From positions 14,365 through 78,364 of the forward strand of contig JBGCGF010000008.1 of the NCBI GenBank assembly GCA_045110575.1: a stretch of DNA of 64,000 nucleotides. Reading direction: 5' to 3'. Source of the stretch: CALDTK01 sp045110575 (lineage in GTDB: Bacteria; Bacteroidota; Bacteroidia; Chitinophagales; Saprospiraceae). A model generated the notes under the pieces. It was not told the DNA's origin. It searched no databases and worked only from the letters and a program-made list of their open reading frames with translations. The position numbers and the translations under genes are program-made. Shown here piece after piece: positions 44,992-53,139 of the stretch. How positions within the stretch are numbered: the first letter of the stretch is position 1; the number at the start of each line of letters is the position of its first letter.

Positions 44992-45691
44992 CGGTAGAAG
45001 GATTTGTGAGGTCGACTGAAGGGGCGATCCCTTCCTGTAGTATAGGGTCCTTGGTAGAGCTAACAGCCTGTGTAATTGGGCCGCCATCCTTAAAGAAACT
45101 AATGTAGAAGGCTAGCATGGCAAACACGCCTAGTGAGATAGCTGCGTCTGCGATGTTAAATACCGGCCTGAAAAAGAGGAAGTTTTGATTACCCCAGAAA
45201 GGCATCCAACTCGGGAAGTATCCCTCAAACATTGGGAAGTACAGCATATCGACGACCCTTCCGTGTAGGAACGTTCCGTATCCACCTTCAGCCGGCAACA
45301 ACGTTGCAGCATGGTGGTATCCACTCTCTGAAAAGAGTAGTCCGTAAAAGGCTGAGTCAAGGATATTGCCGATCGCACCCGCAAGGATGAGTGCAAAACA
45401 CACCAGTAAGCCTGGTTTTACCTGCTCTTTAATGAGCTGTCTGATGAGGTAGATGAGGAATCCGACCGCACAAACGCGGAAAAGGCTCAAGGCTAGTTTG
45501 CCGTATTCGCCTCCAAATTGGATACCAAAGGCCATTCCTGGGTTCTCAACGAAATGGATCTTCGCCCATTCAAATCCGAAAATGGCGAACTCGGCTCCGT
45601 AAACCATGTTGGTTTTGACCCAAAACTTGGACCCTTGATCAATGATCAGGACCAAAAAGACAACGAGTATGACTAGAGTTGAACGCTTCAC
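44975..45691 (-). CDS. lspA: Signal peptidase II (first, upstream copy)
   Basis: 238 aa. Signatures in order are VLIIDQGSKFWVKTNM, IHFVENPGMAFGIQFGG, LAGAIGNILDSAFYG (first catalytic Asp), VVDMLYFPMFEG and FNIADAAISLGV (second catalytic Asp). It is longer than the second copy by a C-terminal hydrophilic tail of ~35 residues (SSTKDPILQEGIAPSVDL). The start MKRSTLVILVVFL fits the first helix. The tail overlaps the start of the second gene, so a tandem duplication followed by divergence is likely. The DksA-like gene is upstream in the same direction, an arrangement also seen elsewhere in Bacteroidota. Confidence 0.92.
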   Translation of the reverse strand: MKRSTLVILVVFLVLIIDQGSKFWVKTNMVYGAEFAIFGFEWAKIHFVENPGMAFGIQFGGEYGKLALSLFRVCAVGFLIYLIRQLIKEQVKPGLLVCFALILAGAIGNILDSAFYGLLFSESGYHHAATLLPAEGGYGTFLHGRVVDMLYFPMFEGYFPSWMPFWGNQNFLFFRPVFNIADAAISLGVFAMLAFYISFFKDGGPITQAVSSTKDPILQEGIAPSVDLTNPSTDEEAT

Positions 45692-45805
45692 GCAGGGGAG
45701 TATAGAGTCGCCTGCAAATGAACGTTAGATTCTGGCAAAAGAAAGAGCTATCTCGACCCTAATCACTTTCATCGTCTGATGCCCGTAAAATCAGGCTTTT
45801 TCGGA

Positions 45806-46180
45806 TCAGCGCGCCATTTTGGCTTCGACGCTCAAGGTCGCGTGCGGTACTGCTTTGAGGCGATCCTTGGGAATCAACGAACCCGTCTCGCGGCACACAC
45901 CATACGTCTTGCTTTCTATGCGTTGCGCAGCATTTTCGAGGCGTGCGACATGCTTCTCTTGTCTACTAGCAAGTGTATTGAGTCGGGTTACTTCAGCGCT
46001 TAAGGTCCCATCATCAAGGTCTTTCACCTTGTTGTCTGGATTGTCTGCCATCTCCTTGAGCGAATCCATATAGAAAGCTAAGTCAGCTTTAGCGTATTTG
46101 ATTTTCTTCTCAATTATCGCCTTGAACTCGGCGAGGTCGTCATCTGAATAACGAACGGTGGTTGATAGGTCCTGTGACAT
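45806..46180 (-). CDS. DksA/TraR-like protein lacking the zinc-finger cysteines
   Basis: This protein of about 124 aa has the coiled-coil plus C-terminal fold of the TraR/DksA family, which binds RNA polymerase through the secondary channel. The helical arm (FKAIIEKKIKYAKADLAFYM ... LNTLASRQEKHVARLENA) and the C-terminal segment TYGVCRETGSLIPKDRLKAV are clear. Of the four zinc-ligand cysteines only one remains (GVCRE); the second half (ATLSVEAKM) has none. Such Cys-poor DksA variants exist in other bacteria. The ATG at 46180 (MSQDLS) is preferred; an upstream ATG adds 14 residues. It lies 114 bp before the lspA pair. Confidence 0.85.
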   Translation of the reverse strand: MSQDLSTTVRYSDDDLAEFKAIIEKKIKYAKADLAFYMDSLKEMADNPDNKVKDLDDGTLSAEVTRLNTLASRQEKHVARLENAAQRIESKTYGVCRETGSLIPKDRLKAVPHATLSVEAKMAR

Positions 46181-46497
46181 AGACGCTGGTTTTTGGTGCT
46201 TCAGCTTTTGGATTCTTTTCAAAATCGGCTTGCTGGCAGTGTTTCGTTTACTACTTCTGGGCTTTCAAAAGTATAGACTTGGGTTAGGTAGACGCAAGGG
46301 GACTACTGATTTCTGGGTAGCCTGATATCTACGCGTTGGATTGAGAATTATTTTCAATTATTTATAGAAATATCTAAAACCTAGCCTAGTTAGTGTTCTT
46401 TAAAGGAAGCGGTATTTCTCATTGAGGAAGCGGCTTGACTTTTACGTAATATTGTCTGTCAGCACGTTACATATGTAGCTTTCGCTAAAACATAAGG

Positions 46498-46520
46498 GTC
46501 TCTTTTGGAGTAAAAGAGAC
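46498..46520 (+). promoter_or_regulatory. 5' leader hairpin next to the glucosaminidase start
   Basis: GTCTCTTTT pairs with AAAAGAGAC, loop GGAGT, ending 4 bp before the ATG at 46525. It could limit ribosome access. A one-mismatch copy of the iterated 14-mer (46478-46491) lies just upstream. Confidence 0.4.
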
Positions 46521-46524
46521 TGCT

Positions 46525-47277
46525 ATGACAAACCAAACGCTACACACTTCCTGCCAGGAAGGTGCACTACAACGTGCGCTCTTGTTCCTGGGTATTTTCT
46601 TCTTGGGCTCAATCAACGCCTTCTCGAACTATGATCCCCCCAATGATTTGGAGCGTCAGGCGTTCATCGAGGAAATCTCAAGAATTGCCCAAGCGCAGCA
46701 GCAACTATCGGGAATTCCTGCGAGCATAACTGCAGCCCAGGCAATTTTCGAATCAAGCTGGGGTAAATCGCCTTTAGCAACAACAGGAAACAACTACTTC
46801 GGAATTAAGTGTAAGTCATGGTGGGTTGGAGAAACCATACTTCATAAAGACGATGACTACAACGAGAAAGGTGAACTCACCTACAGCTGTTTTCGTGCGT
46901 ACGAAAGCATGGACGATAGCTTTAATGACCATTCAGTCTTCTTATTAGCCAATGAGCGCTACGCTCCACTTTTTAAGTTGGACCCTACGGATTACAAAGC
47001 GTGGTCTCATGGGCTCAAGAAGTGCGGCTACGCAACAGATCCAAAGTATGCGCAAAAGCTGATCAGGCTGATAGAGCGGCTCAACTTGCAGGGGTTAGAT
47101 CAACCAGCCTTGGCAACGATTGAGGCCATTCGTGCAGACTCAACGAAGGTTGACGTAAAAGTTTCCTCAGATGCCTCGCCTTTTCATAATGAAAAGACAC
47201 CACCACCGCCAATGCCTATTCCTGATAGCTACGTGCCATCAGGAAAGGGAGAGCGGCCGGTTGTCCGGAGACTCTAA
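46525..47277 (+). CDS. Peptidoglycan N-acetylglucosaminidase (FlgJ/Auto-type)
   Basis: This exported protein of 250 aa has a hydrophobic segment (LLFLGIFFLGSINAF) as signal after a 25-residue N-terminus. A glucosaminidase domain (GH73-like) covers residues ~45-190: IPASITAAQAIFESSWGKSP (catalytic Glu), LATTGNNYFGIKCKSWW, FRAYESMDDSFNDHSVFLLA, WSHGLKKCGYATDPKYAQKL. It should cleave the glycan strands of peptidoglycan in cell separation or remodelling. The last 60 residues are Pro/Ser-rich and unstructured, without a LysM domain. It is a single gene. Confidence 0.9.
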   Translation: MTNQTLHTSCQEGALQRALLFLGIFFLGSINAFSNYDPPNDLERQAFIEEISRIAQAQQQLSGIPASITAAQAIFESSWGKSPLATTGNNYFGIKCKSWWVGETILHKDDDYNEKGELTYSCFRAYESMDDSFNDHSVFLLANERYAPLFKLDPTDYKAWSHGLKKCGYATDPKYAQKLIRLIERLNLQGLDQPALATIEAIRADSTKVDVKVSSDASPFHNEKTPPPPMPIPDSYVPSGKGERPVVRRL

Positions 47278-47573
47278 AGATTAAGATTTGAGCCCGTCAA
47301 AAGGCTCATAGCGTTTGTTCAATTTGATGAGCAGTGTGTCTATGCCACGCTGCTCTTTTTTTTTGCCAGCGGCTTCCGTCCTCCGAGCGGGCTGGTTTTT
47401 TATCGCAGGGTTTGTTCGACGGTTGACATTCTCTGGATGTGTCGAGCGAACGGGAATGTCTTTTTTGGGTTCTCGCAAAGGCGTGGCTTCGCCACTTCGC
47501 AGAGGGGCAAAAGCCGCAAAGTCAAGATGCGGAGGCCATAATAGCGATAGTAATGAGCTGCTTTTGGAAAGCC

Positions 47574-47767
47574 AGCGCCGCAGGCTAAACAACACAATGA
47601 AAGGCAGCGCCGCAGGCCAAAGCAGCATCCCGAACGGCAAGCGCCGCAGGCCAAACAACATCACGAAAGTAAGCGCCGCAGGCCAAACAACAGTATGAAA
47701 GGCAGCGCCGCAGGCTAAACAACAGTATGAAAGTAAGCGCCGCAGGCAGGCCTCCGGCCTACCTATC
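47574..47767. repeat. Six imperfect tandem repeats of 32-34 bp
   Basis: AGCGCCGCAGGC starts at 47574, 47606, 47640, 47672, 47704 and 47736; most copies are followed by (C/T)AAACAACA and a few variable bases with GAAAG. The array ends in AGGCC-tcc-GGCCT next to the pdxA stop. The preceding stretch 47278-47573 has no convincing gene but includes GTGGC/GCCAC hairpins. Confidence 0.75.
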
Positions 47768-48821
47768 TTTTCTTCCAGCTCCCCTGACGATTACGCATCG
47801 GGTTCTTGTGGTCCTCATCAAAACCTGCACGTGTCATGTAGATCTCGCGAGCAGTAAACAATGCTTCAGAAAAGCTATCCGCTGATGCTTTGCCTTTTCC
47901 GGCAATGTCAAGTGCGGTGCCATGGTCTGGTGAAGTGCGTACAACGCTAAGTCCAGCGGTGAAATTGACACCACCGCCAAACGCTAGGGTCTTGAACGGA
48001 ACCAAGCCTTGGTCGTGATACATCGCAAGGATGCCATCGTATTTTCTGTATTCTCCCGAACCGAAGAAACCATCAGCAGGGAAAGGTCCCATCACATTGT
48101 GGCCTTTATCCTTCATTTCGATGATCGCGGGACGAATAGTTTCTTCTTCCTCTTTACCAATTGCACCTCCGTCTCCGGCATGCGGGTTAAGGCCAAGAAC
48201 AGCGACCATTGGTCCGACGATTCCGAAGTCACGTTCGAGCGTATTGATGAAGAGTTCCATCTTGTTGCGAAGGATCGTTGGCGAGATCGACTTCGCGACA
48301 TCGCGCAACGGCACGTGGTTGGTAGCGACCGCGACACGAAGTCCGTCATCACCGACCATGAGCATGAGGCTCTTGCCTTTGCCAAACTCTTTTTCCAAAA
48401 ACTCTGTGTGTCCTGGGAAACCAAACCCTGCTTGCTGCATGGCTGATTTATGAATCGGAGCAGTAACGAGTGCGTCAACATGACCATTCTTCAAGGCCTC
48501 TGTTGCGTGCTCGAGACTGGTTTTGGCGACAGCTCCAGCTTCTTCACTGACACGACCAAATTCTACGGGTTGCTCATGCTCCCAGCAATTGACGATCTGA
48601 ATGGTATCTGCCTCTGTACCTAAATCCGAGAGTTTTGCAGAAGCGATATCGACATTGCCTAAATCACAAGCATCACGGTGAAATCTCACCATTTCCATGC
48701 TCGCAAAAATAACGGGCGCGAAATATTTGAAGAGGCGGTCGTCAGTGAAAGCGCGCAGTGCTACTTCAATTCCGATACCGTTTGGGTCGCCGCAGCTGAT
48801 GCCGATTGTTATTCGTTTCAT
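47763..48821 (-). CDS. pdxA: 4-hydroxythreonine-4-phosphate dehydrogenase
   Basis: PdxA (352 aa) oxidises 4-phosphohydroxy-L-threonine in pyridoxal-phosphate synthesis. Family features are GISCGDPNGIGIEV at the N-terminus, VTAPIHKSAMQQAGFGFPGH, the metal-site histidines in TEFLE... and LNPHAGDGG, MYHDQGLVPFKTL and VVRTSPDHGTALDIAG. The length is close to the family's ~330 aa with a short basic C-terminal tail (RNRQGSWKKR). It is divergent from rsmA with only 30 bp between starts, a typical tight divergent pair. A one-mismatch 14-mer lies at 48520. Confidence 0.95.
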   Translation of the reverse strand: MKRITIGISCGDPNGIGIEVALRAFTDDRLFKYFAPVIFASMEMVRFHRDACDLGNVDIASAKLSDLGTEADTIQIVNCWEHEQPVEFGRVSEEAGAVAKTSLEHATEALKNGHVDALVTAPIHKSAMQQAGFGFPGHTEFLEKEFGKGKSLMLMVGDDGLRVAVATNHVPLRDVAKSISPTILRNKMELFINTLERDFGIVGPMVAVLGLNPHAGDGGAIGKEEEETIRPAIIEMKDKGHNVMGPFPADGFFGSGEYRKYDGILAMYHDQGLVPFKTLAFGGGVNFTAGLSVVRTSPDHGTALDIAGKGKASADSFSEALFTAREIYMTRAGFDEDHKNPMRNRQGSWKKR

Positions 48822-48839
48822 ACAGCCTGCAAAGTAGGC

Positions 48840-48847
48840 TACCTTCG
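48840..48847 (+). promoter_or_regulatory. Possible -7 box (TACCTTCG) before rsmA
   Basis: Close to TAnnTTTG and 4 bp before the rsmA ATG, as for several genes here with very short leaders. The upstream element would overlap the pdxA promoter. Weak call. Confidence 0.3.
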
Positions 48848-48851
48848 CGAA

Positions 48852-49625
48852 ATGAAAGCCAAGAAGTCATACGGCCAACACTTTTTGGCGCAGCCCCAAA
48901 TTGCGAGGCAAATTGCCTACAGCATCGACTACGATGGAGTGGATCAAGTTATTGAAGTTGGACCCGGTCAAGGGATGCTGACGCAGTTTTTGCGCATGCG
49001 TGAATTGCCGGTCTATGCGGTAGAAGCCGACCGCGACATGGTTGCTCATCTCAAGGAAGCTGATGCTGCTTGGGTAGAGGAGTTTGTGACAGAAGAAGAC
49101 TTTCTAAAGGTTGACTTAGAGGAGCTTACGCGAAAACGGCAAACAGCATTAGTAGGTAATTTTCCGTATAATATCTCTTCGCAAATTCTCATCCGATTGG
49201 TTGAGAATCGAGCGTACTTCCCACGTTTGGTAGGCATGTTCCAGAAAGAATTGGCAGAACGCGTGCTCGCACCTCCAGGCAGTAAAACGTACGGTGTGAT
49301 TAGCGTGCTCGTGCAAGCGTACTACTCAGGAAAGATGGTCTTACAGGTAAAACCTGGAAGTTTCAATCCTCCACCAAAGGTCAACAGTTCGGTGATAGCC
49401 CTAGAGCGATTGCCAGGTAATGGGCCGAATTGCGATCCTGAAAAATTTAGGACCGTCGTTCGAACGGCTTTTCAGCAACGCAGAAAAATGCTTCGAAATT
49501 CGTTAAAGCCACTCTGGCCGGTCGACATGGATCCGGAAGACAAAAGCCTTATGCGTCGTCCCGAGCAATTGAGTATTGCCGATTTTGTAGAGATCGTAGA
49601 TCGGATAGAGAGCGGTAAAGGATAA
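48852..49625 (+). CDS. rsmA: 16S rRNA dimethyladenosine transferase
   Basis: RsmA/KsgA (257 aa) dimethylates two adjacent adenosines at the 3' end of 16S rRNA. The SAM-binding motif is VIEVGPGQGMLTQFL, the acidic motif YAVEADRDMV, and the catalytic NFPYNIS; SFNPPPKVNSSVIAL and FQQRRKMLRNSLK are also typical. The ATG at 48852 starts at KAKKSYGQHFL, the conserved N-terminus. In-frame codons up to 48678 overlap pdxA and are rejected. Confidence 0.97.
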   Translation: MKAKKSYGQHFLAQPQIARQIAYSIDYDGVDQVIEVGPGQGMLTQFLRMRELPVYAVEADRDMVAHLKEADAAWVEEFVTEEDFLKVDLEELTRKRQTALVGNFPYNISSQILIRLVENRAYFPRLVGMFQKELAERVLAPPGSKTYGVISVLVQAYYSGKMVLQVKPGSFNPPPKVNSSVIALERLPGNGPNCDPEKFRTVVRTAFQQRRKMLRNSLKPLWPVDMDPEDKSLMRRPEQLSIADFVEIVDRIESGKG

Positions 49626-49646
49626 AGACAAGCTCCGCGGAAAGCT

Positions 49647-49654
49647 TACCTTTG
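49647..49654 (+). promoter_or_regulatory. -7 box (TACCTTTG) before the YqeY-family gene
   Basis: TACCTTTG matches TAnnTTTG exactly, 4 bp before the ATG. No clear TTTG is seen at the usual upstream distance. Confidence 0.4.
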
Positions 49655-49658
49655 TACC

Positions 49659-50105
49659 ATGACTCTCGAAGACCGCATCAACGCAGACATTAAGACCGCC
49701 ATGAAAGAGCGCCGCAAGGTCGACTTGCGTGGATTACGTGCTGTAAAGCAAGCCATCATGCTCACGCAAACCGATGGCAGTGGTACGGTGATTGACGAGG
49801 CTAAAGAAATTCAAATCTTACAGAAACTCGTAAAGTCTCGTCGTGAAAGTCTCGGTATCTACGAGAAGCAAGGCCGAGAAGACCTTGCAGAAACAGAGCG
49901 AGAAGAGATCAAGACGATTGAAGCATACTTACCTGCACAGCTCTCAACTGAAGAGCTTACCGCTGTGATCAAAGAGATCATCACCAAGACAGGAGCTTCA
50001 TCTATGAAGGACATGGGTAAGGTTATGGGAATGGCTGCTGGTCAGCTCGGTGGCAAAGCTGACGGAAAGGCGATCTCAGGGGTTGTCCGTAACCTTTTAG
50101 GTTAA
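49659..50105 (+). CDS. GatB/YqeY domain protein
   Basis: This 148-aa cytoplasmic protein has the YqeY fold related to the tail of GatB: MKERRKVDLRGLRAVKQAIM, KEIQILQKLVKSRRESLGIY, IEAYLPAQLSTEELTAVIKE and the conserved C-terminal SSMKDMGKVMGMAAGQLGGK. It is thought to touch tRNA or amidotransferase function, but no firm role is known. The full family length is present. It is preceded by an excellent -7 box and may be transcribed alone after rsmA. Confidence 0.92.
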   Translation: MTLEDRINADIKTAMKERRKVDLRGLRAVKQAIMLTQTDGSGTVIDEAKEIQILQKLVKSRRESLGIYEKQGREDLAETEREEIKTIEAYLPAQLSTEELTAVIKEIITKTGASSMKDMGKVMGMAAGQLGGKADGKAISGVVRNLLG

Positions 50106-50207
50106 GGTTCGTCTATTTTTCAGAGAGGCGGCAGCATAGTCAAGTAAACTTGCGTTACCCTTTTTTGAACTTTCCTTGACCACTGGTTAATACCTACCAA
50201 ACACATC

Positions 50208-52736
50208 GTGCGGATTCAACCAATCACCTTTCTTGTTAGCTGTTGGTTCTCTGTGCTCCTTTCGAGTGCTGCAATAGCTCAAGGAATAGAAGGAAAGGTC
50301 CTTGATCAAAACGGATCGGCTGTACCGTACGCCAACATCTTCGTAGAGGAAGCGCAAACGGGTACCTCTTCAGATGCAGATGGAGATTTCTTGCTTCGGC
50401 TTCCTTCAAAGGGGGATTACCGAGTAATTGTAAGTGCACTCGGATACACGAGTACAGTAGATACAATCATTCTTGGGGACAAGGTCGAAGCAAGGAATTT
50501 TCAACTCGTTTTTTCTTCAGAAGCGTTAGATGAGATCGTGGTCGTTGCTTCCAAGCGAGACCCTGCTTATGCAATTATGCGAGGAGCTTCTGAGCGTCGA
50601 AAGGCAAACTTGAGGAGTGTCGGAAGCTATCGTGCACAGGTTTACCTCAAGGCTAGAGAAGATATTGATCGAAGAAAGAAAAAGAAGAAGGACCGCAAGC
50701 CATTTTTTAGTGTAAGCAGTGGTGATGACGATCTTAATCCACTCGAAGACGATCCTTTTGCTGAGCAACTCGCCGTGCAGAATCGAATCAACGATTCGTT
50801 GATGAATAGCCTCAACCTGATCGAGCGACAACTGGTACTTAATTTTCAAGCACCAACAGATTATAAGGAGGAACGTCTGGCTAGCAAAGTTTATGGAACT
50901 GACGACGGACTGTTCGTTCCGTTGTTTGGAGACGGTGATTTTAATTTCTATCGGTCTCAAGTTGATTTTGGATCACTAACTGAAAACCTTCTCATTTCTC
51001 CGTTGGCCCCAGCCGCGGTGTTGAGCTACAAGTTTAAGCTCGTTGCTGAGGTTGAAGAAGATGAAGGTTTAGTGTATGAAATTAATGTTACTCCTCGTAA
51101 AAAAGGTAATGCTACACTAGCGGGTAAGGTCTTCATCAATGCCGATGATTTTACGATTAATCGCTTGGACGTGGTTTTGCCGAAAGGTGCACTGAAACAG
51201 TTTGATGCCTTTCGCTATGAGCAGTCCTACACCTTGGTCGCCGATTCGTTCTGGCTACCATCACGGCAAGTGTTCAACTACGAGACTAAAGTGGGTAAAC
51301 GTCAGACCTACAGTGGTCAGACGACGATTCGCTTTGATGATTACGAATTGGCGTATGTGTTCCCTGAGAAATTTTTCAGAGGAGAACTAGCAACCACCAG
51401 TGCTGAGGCTTACGAAAGAGATACGACGTATTGGAAGTCTGCACGCATCGAGCCGCTAGCCGTTGACGAACAGAAAGTGGTTTTTCTACGCGATAGTATT
51501 TTTGCCCGCGTTAACTCTGTCGAATACAAGGATAGTGTCGAGGCCGCGTATAATAAAATACAGCCTTTAGATATCATTTGGGACGGTGTTGGATTTCGTG
51601 ATCATCGTACACAAGAGAATATCTACTTTGGATCTTTACCCAGTTGGTTAGAGTACAACATTATTGGAGGTTGGCGTGTCGGCCCCTTTGTCTCGTACAA
51701 TAAAAGACTGAAAACAGGGCAGCGCTTTTCTACAAGCATAAACAGTAGCATAGGTGTTCGAAACAAAGATGTACAAGGGAGCCTCTACGGTAGCTTCTTG
51801 TATAATCCGCACAAATTGGCGTTTGTTAGCGCTAGGTTTGGACGAGAATTCGAGGCGATTAACGACTTCGATGCTATTGTTAATCTGCTAAGTCGATCAA
51901 ATTATATCCTAACTGATCGCTATAGCCTCTATCATCGTCGGGAATTATTTAATGGTTTTTACTTGAGTACGGACATTGGTTTTTCCGCAAGGAAACCTAT
52001 ACCCGAGCTTAACACCGAGACCTTTTTCTCTGAACTTCTCGAAGAGGAACCGCCGATTGATTTTGAACCTTATGAGGCATTAATCACGGAGCTTAGGGTT
52101 GAGTTTACACCACAGCAGCAGTACCTCACGGAGCCGCTTCAGAAAGTGGTGTTAGGTAGTAAGTGGCCAACGATAGGTCTGCTTTATCGTAAGGGGTGGA
52201 ACGGTCCGATCGGGTCGGATATCGATTTTGATTATCTCCAGCTTTCGCTAAAACAACGTCTGCAACTCGGAGCCATTGGTAACCTGAACTATAACGTCGA
52301 AGTAGGGGAGTTCATATCGAGTAAAGATCTGCGATTCGTTGACATTCGCCGTTTCCCGCAGAGTAACCCCATCTGGTTTTGGGAGCCGCTGCGAACCTTC
52401 CAATTGCTTGACACGGCGCTAACAGCGGTAAAGCCTTTCGTTGATTTTCACCTTGTGCATCACTTCAATGGAGCACTGATCAACAACTTGCCGATCATTA
52501 AATTGAGCCGGATAGAAGTCGTTGCTGGAGGCGGCTTGATGTTTCTAAGTGATAATTCATACCGTCGAGAAGAAGCTTTTGCAGGTATTGAGCGAGTCTT
52601 CAAACTTGGTGCAAGACGTAGGCTCCGACTGGGAGTATATGGAGTTGTCGGAAACTCTAATAATGCCGATCGTTCGCAAGCATTGAAAGTGAGTATTGAC
52701 GTAATTGATACCTGGAAACGAGACTGGAGTTTTTGA
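50208..52736 (+). CDS. DUF5686 / carboxypeptidase-like outer-membrane protein
   Basis: An 842-aa exported protein. After a signal peptide (LVSCWFSVLLSSAAIAQ) comes a carboxypeptidase-type regulatory domain (residues ~25-110; GKVLDQNGSAVPYANIFVEE, GDYRVIVSALGYTS). The large DUF5686 region follows (VASKRDPAYAIMRGASERRK) and runs through beta-barrel-like strands to the C-terminus ending in RDWSF, with the terminal aromatic of outer-membrane proteins. The start is GTG at 50208, because no ATG precedes the signal. A 14-mer variant (GCTTTCGCTAAAAC) lies at 52251. A G12 run follows the stop. Confidence 0.9.
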   Translation: MRIQPITFLVSCWFSVLLSSAAIAQGIEGKVLDQNGSAVPYANIFVEEAQTGTSSDADGDFLLRLPSKGDYRVIVSALGYTSTVDTIILGDKVEARNFQLVFSSEALDEIVVVASKRDPAYAIMRGASERRKANLRSVGSYRAQVYLKAREDIDRRKKKKKDRKPFFSVSSGDDDLNPLEDDPFAEQLAVQNRINDSLMNSLNLIERQLVLNFQAPTDYKEERLASKVYGTDDGLFVPLFGDGDFNFYRSQVDFGSLTENLLISPLAPAAVLSYKFKLVAEVEEDEGLVYEINVTPRKKGNATLAGKVFINADDFTINRLDVVLPKGALKQFDAFRYEQSYTLVADSFWLPSRQVFNYETKVGKRQTYSGQTTIRFDDYELAYVFPEKFFRGELATTSAEAYERDTTYWKSARIEPLAVDEQKVVFLRDSIFARVNSVEYKDSVEAAYNKIQPLDIIWDGVGFRDHRTQENIYFGSLPSWLEYNIIGGWRVGPFVSYNKRLKTGQRFSTSINSSIGVRNKDVQGSLYGSFLYNPHKLAFVSARFGREFEAINDFDAIVNLLSRSNYILTDRYSLYHRRELFNGFYLSTDIGFSARKPIPELNTETFFSELLEEEPPIDFEPYEALITELRVEFTPQQQYLTEPLQKVVLGSKWPTIGLLYRKGWNGPIGSDIDFDYLQLSLKQRLQLGAIGNLNYNVEVGEFISSKDLRFVDIRRFPQSNPIWFWEPLRTFQLLDTALTAVKPFVDFHLVHHFNGALINNLPIIKLSRIEVVAGGGLMFLSDNSYRREEAFAGIERVFKLGARRRLRLGVYGVVGNSNNADRSQALKVSIDVIDTWKRDWSF

Positions 52737-52741
52737 TTTCT

Positions 52742-52753
52742 GGGGGGGGGGGG
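52742..52753. repeat. G12 homopolymer tract
   Basis: Twelve G in a row six bases after the DUF5686 stop codon. Such tracts change length easily, but it is outside the coding region here. Confidence 0.9.
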
Positions 52754-52769
52754 AATTTGTCTGTATGGG

Positions 52770-52974
52770 TTTTGGACTGTTCGTAAATCGACGAATTACG
52801 AATGGTTTGGTTTTAGTCTGTTCGTAAATCGACGAATTACGAATGGTTAGGTTTTGGTCTGTTCGTAAATCGACGAATTACGAATGGTTAGGTTTTGGAC
52901 TGTTCGTAAATCGACGAAATACGAATGGTTAGGTTTTGGTCTGTTCGTAAATCGACGAATTACAAACGGTTAGG
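52770..52974. repeat. Five tandem 41-bp repeats
   Basis: Units at 52770, 52811, 52852, 52893 and 52934, with few differences (TGGACTG or TGGTCTG; GAATTACG, GAAATACG or GAATTACAA). Each unit holds an inverted repeat TTCGTAA...TTACGAA around ATCGACGAA. There are no spacers and no cas genes. It lies between DUF5686 and yifB; the rest of 52737-53139 is featureless. Confidence 0.95.
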
Positions 52975-53139
52975 CTCGAGAACCCCTCCGTATTCCCCGT
53001 CTTCTCACAAATTCAAACCCTCTTCAGCCCTAGCTCCCAGGAAAAGTGAAGAAAGTTGTGTCGAAAATGTGAAATGAACACAATTTGTTTGTCTATTGAT
53101 TGTGACTACAGTTTTTGTAGCACGTAGAATCGAACTGAC

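Noticed and set aside
47281..47698. Protein-coding genes in the repeat region on either strand
   Set aside because: The open frames consist of repeated low-complexity peptide (for example RRPNNITK-type repeats), overlap on opposite strands and have no recognisable domain.
47574..47767. CRISPR array
   Set aside because: The units are imperfect tandem repeats with only about 10 variable bases between conserved parts, spacers are not unique full-length sequences, and no cas gene is near.
52770..52974. CRISPR array
   Set aside because: The 41-bp units follow each other without spacers; it is a plain tandem repeat.
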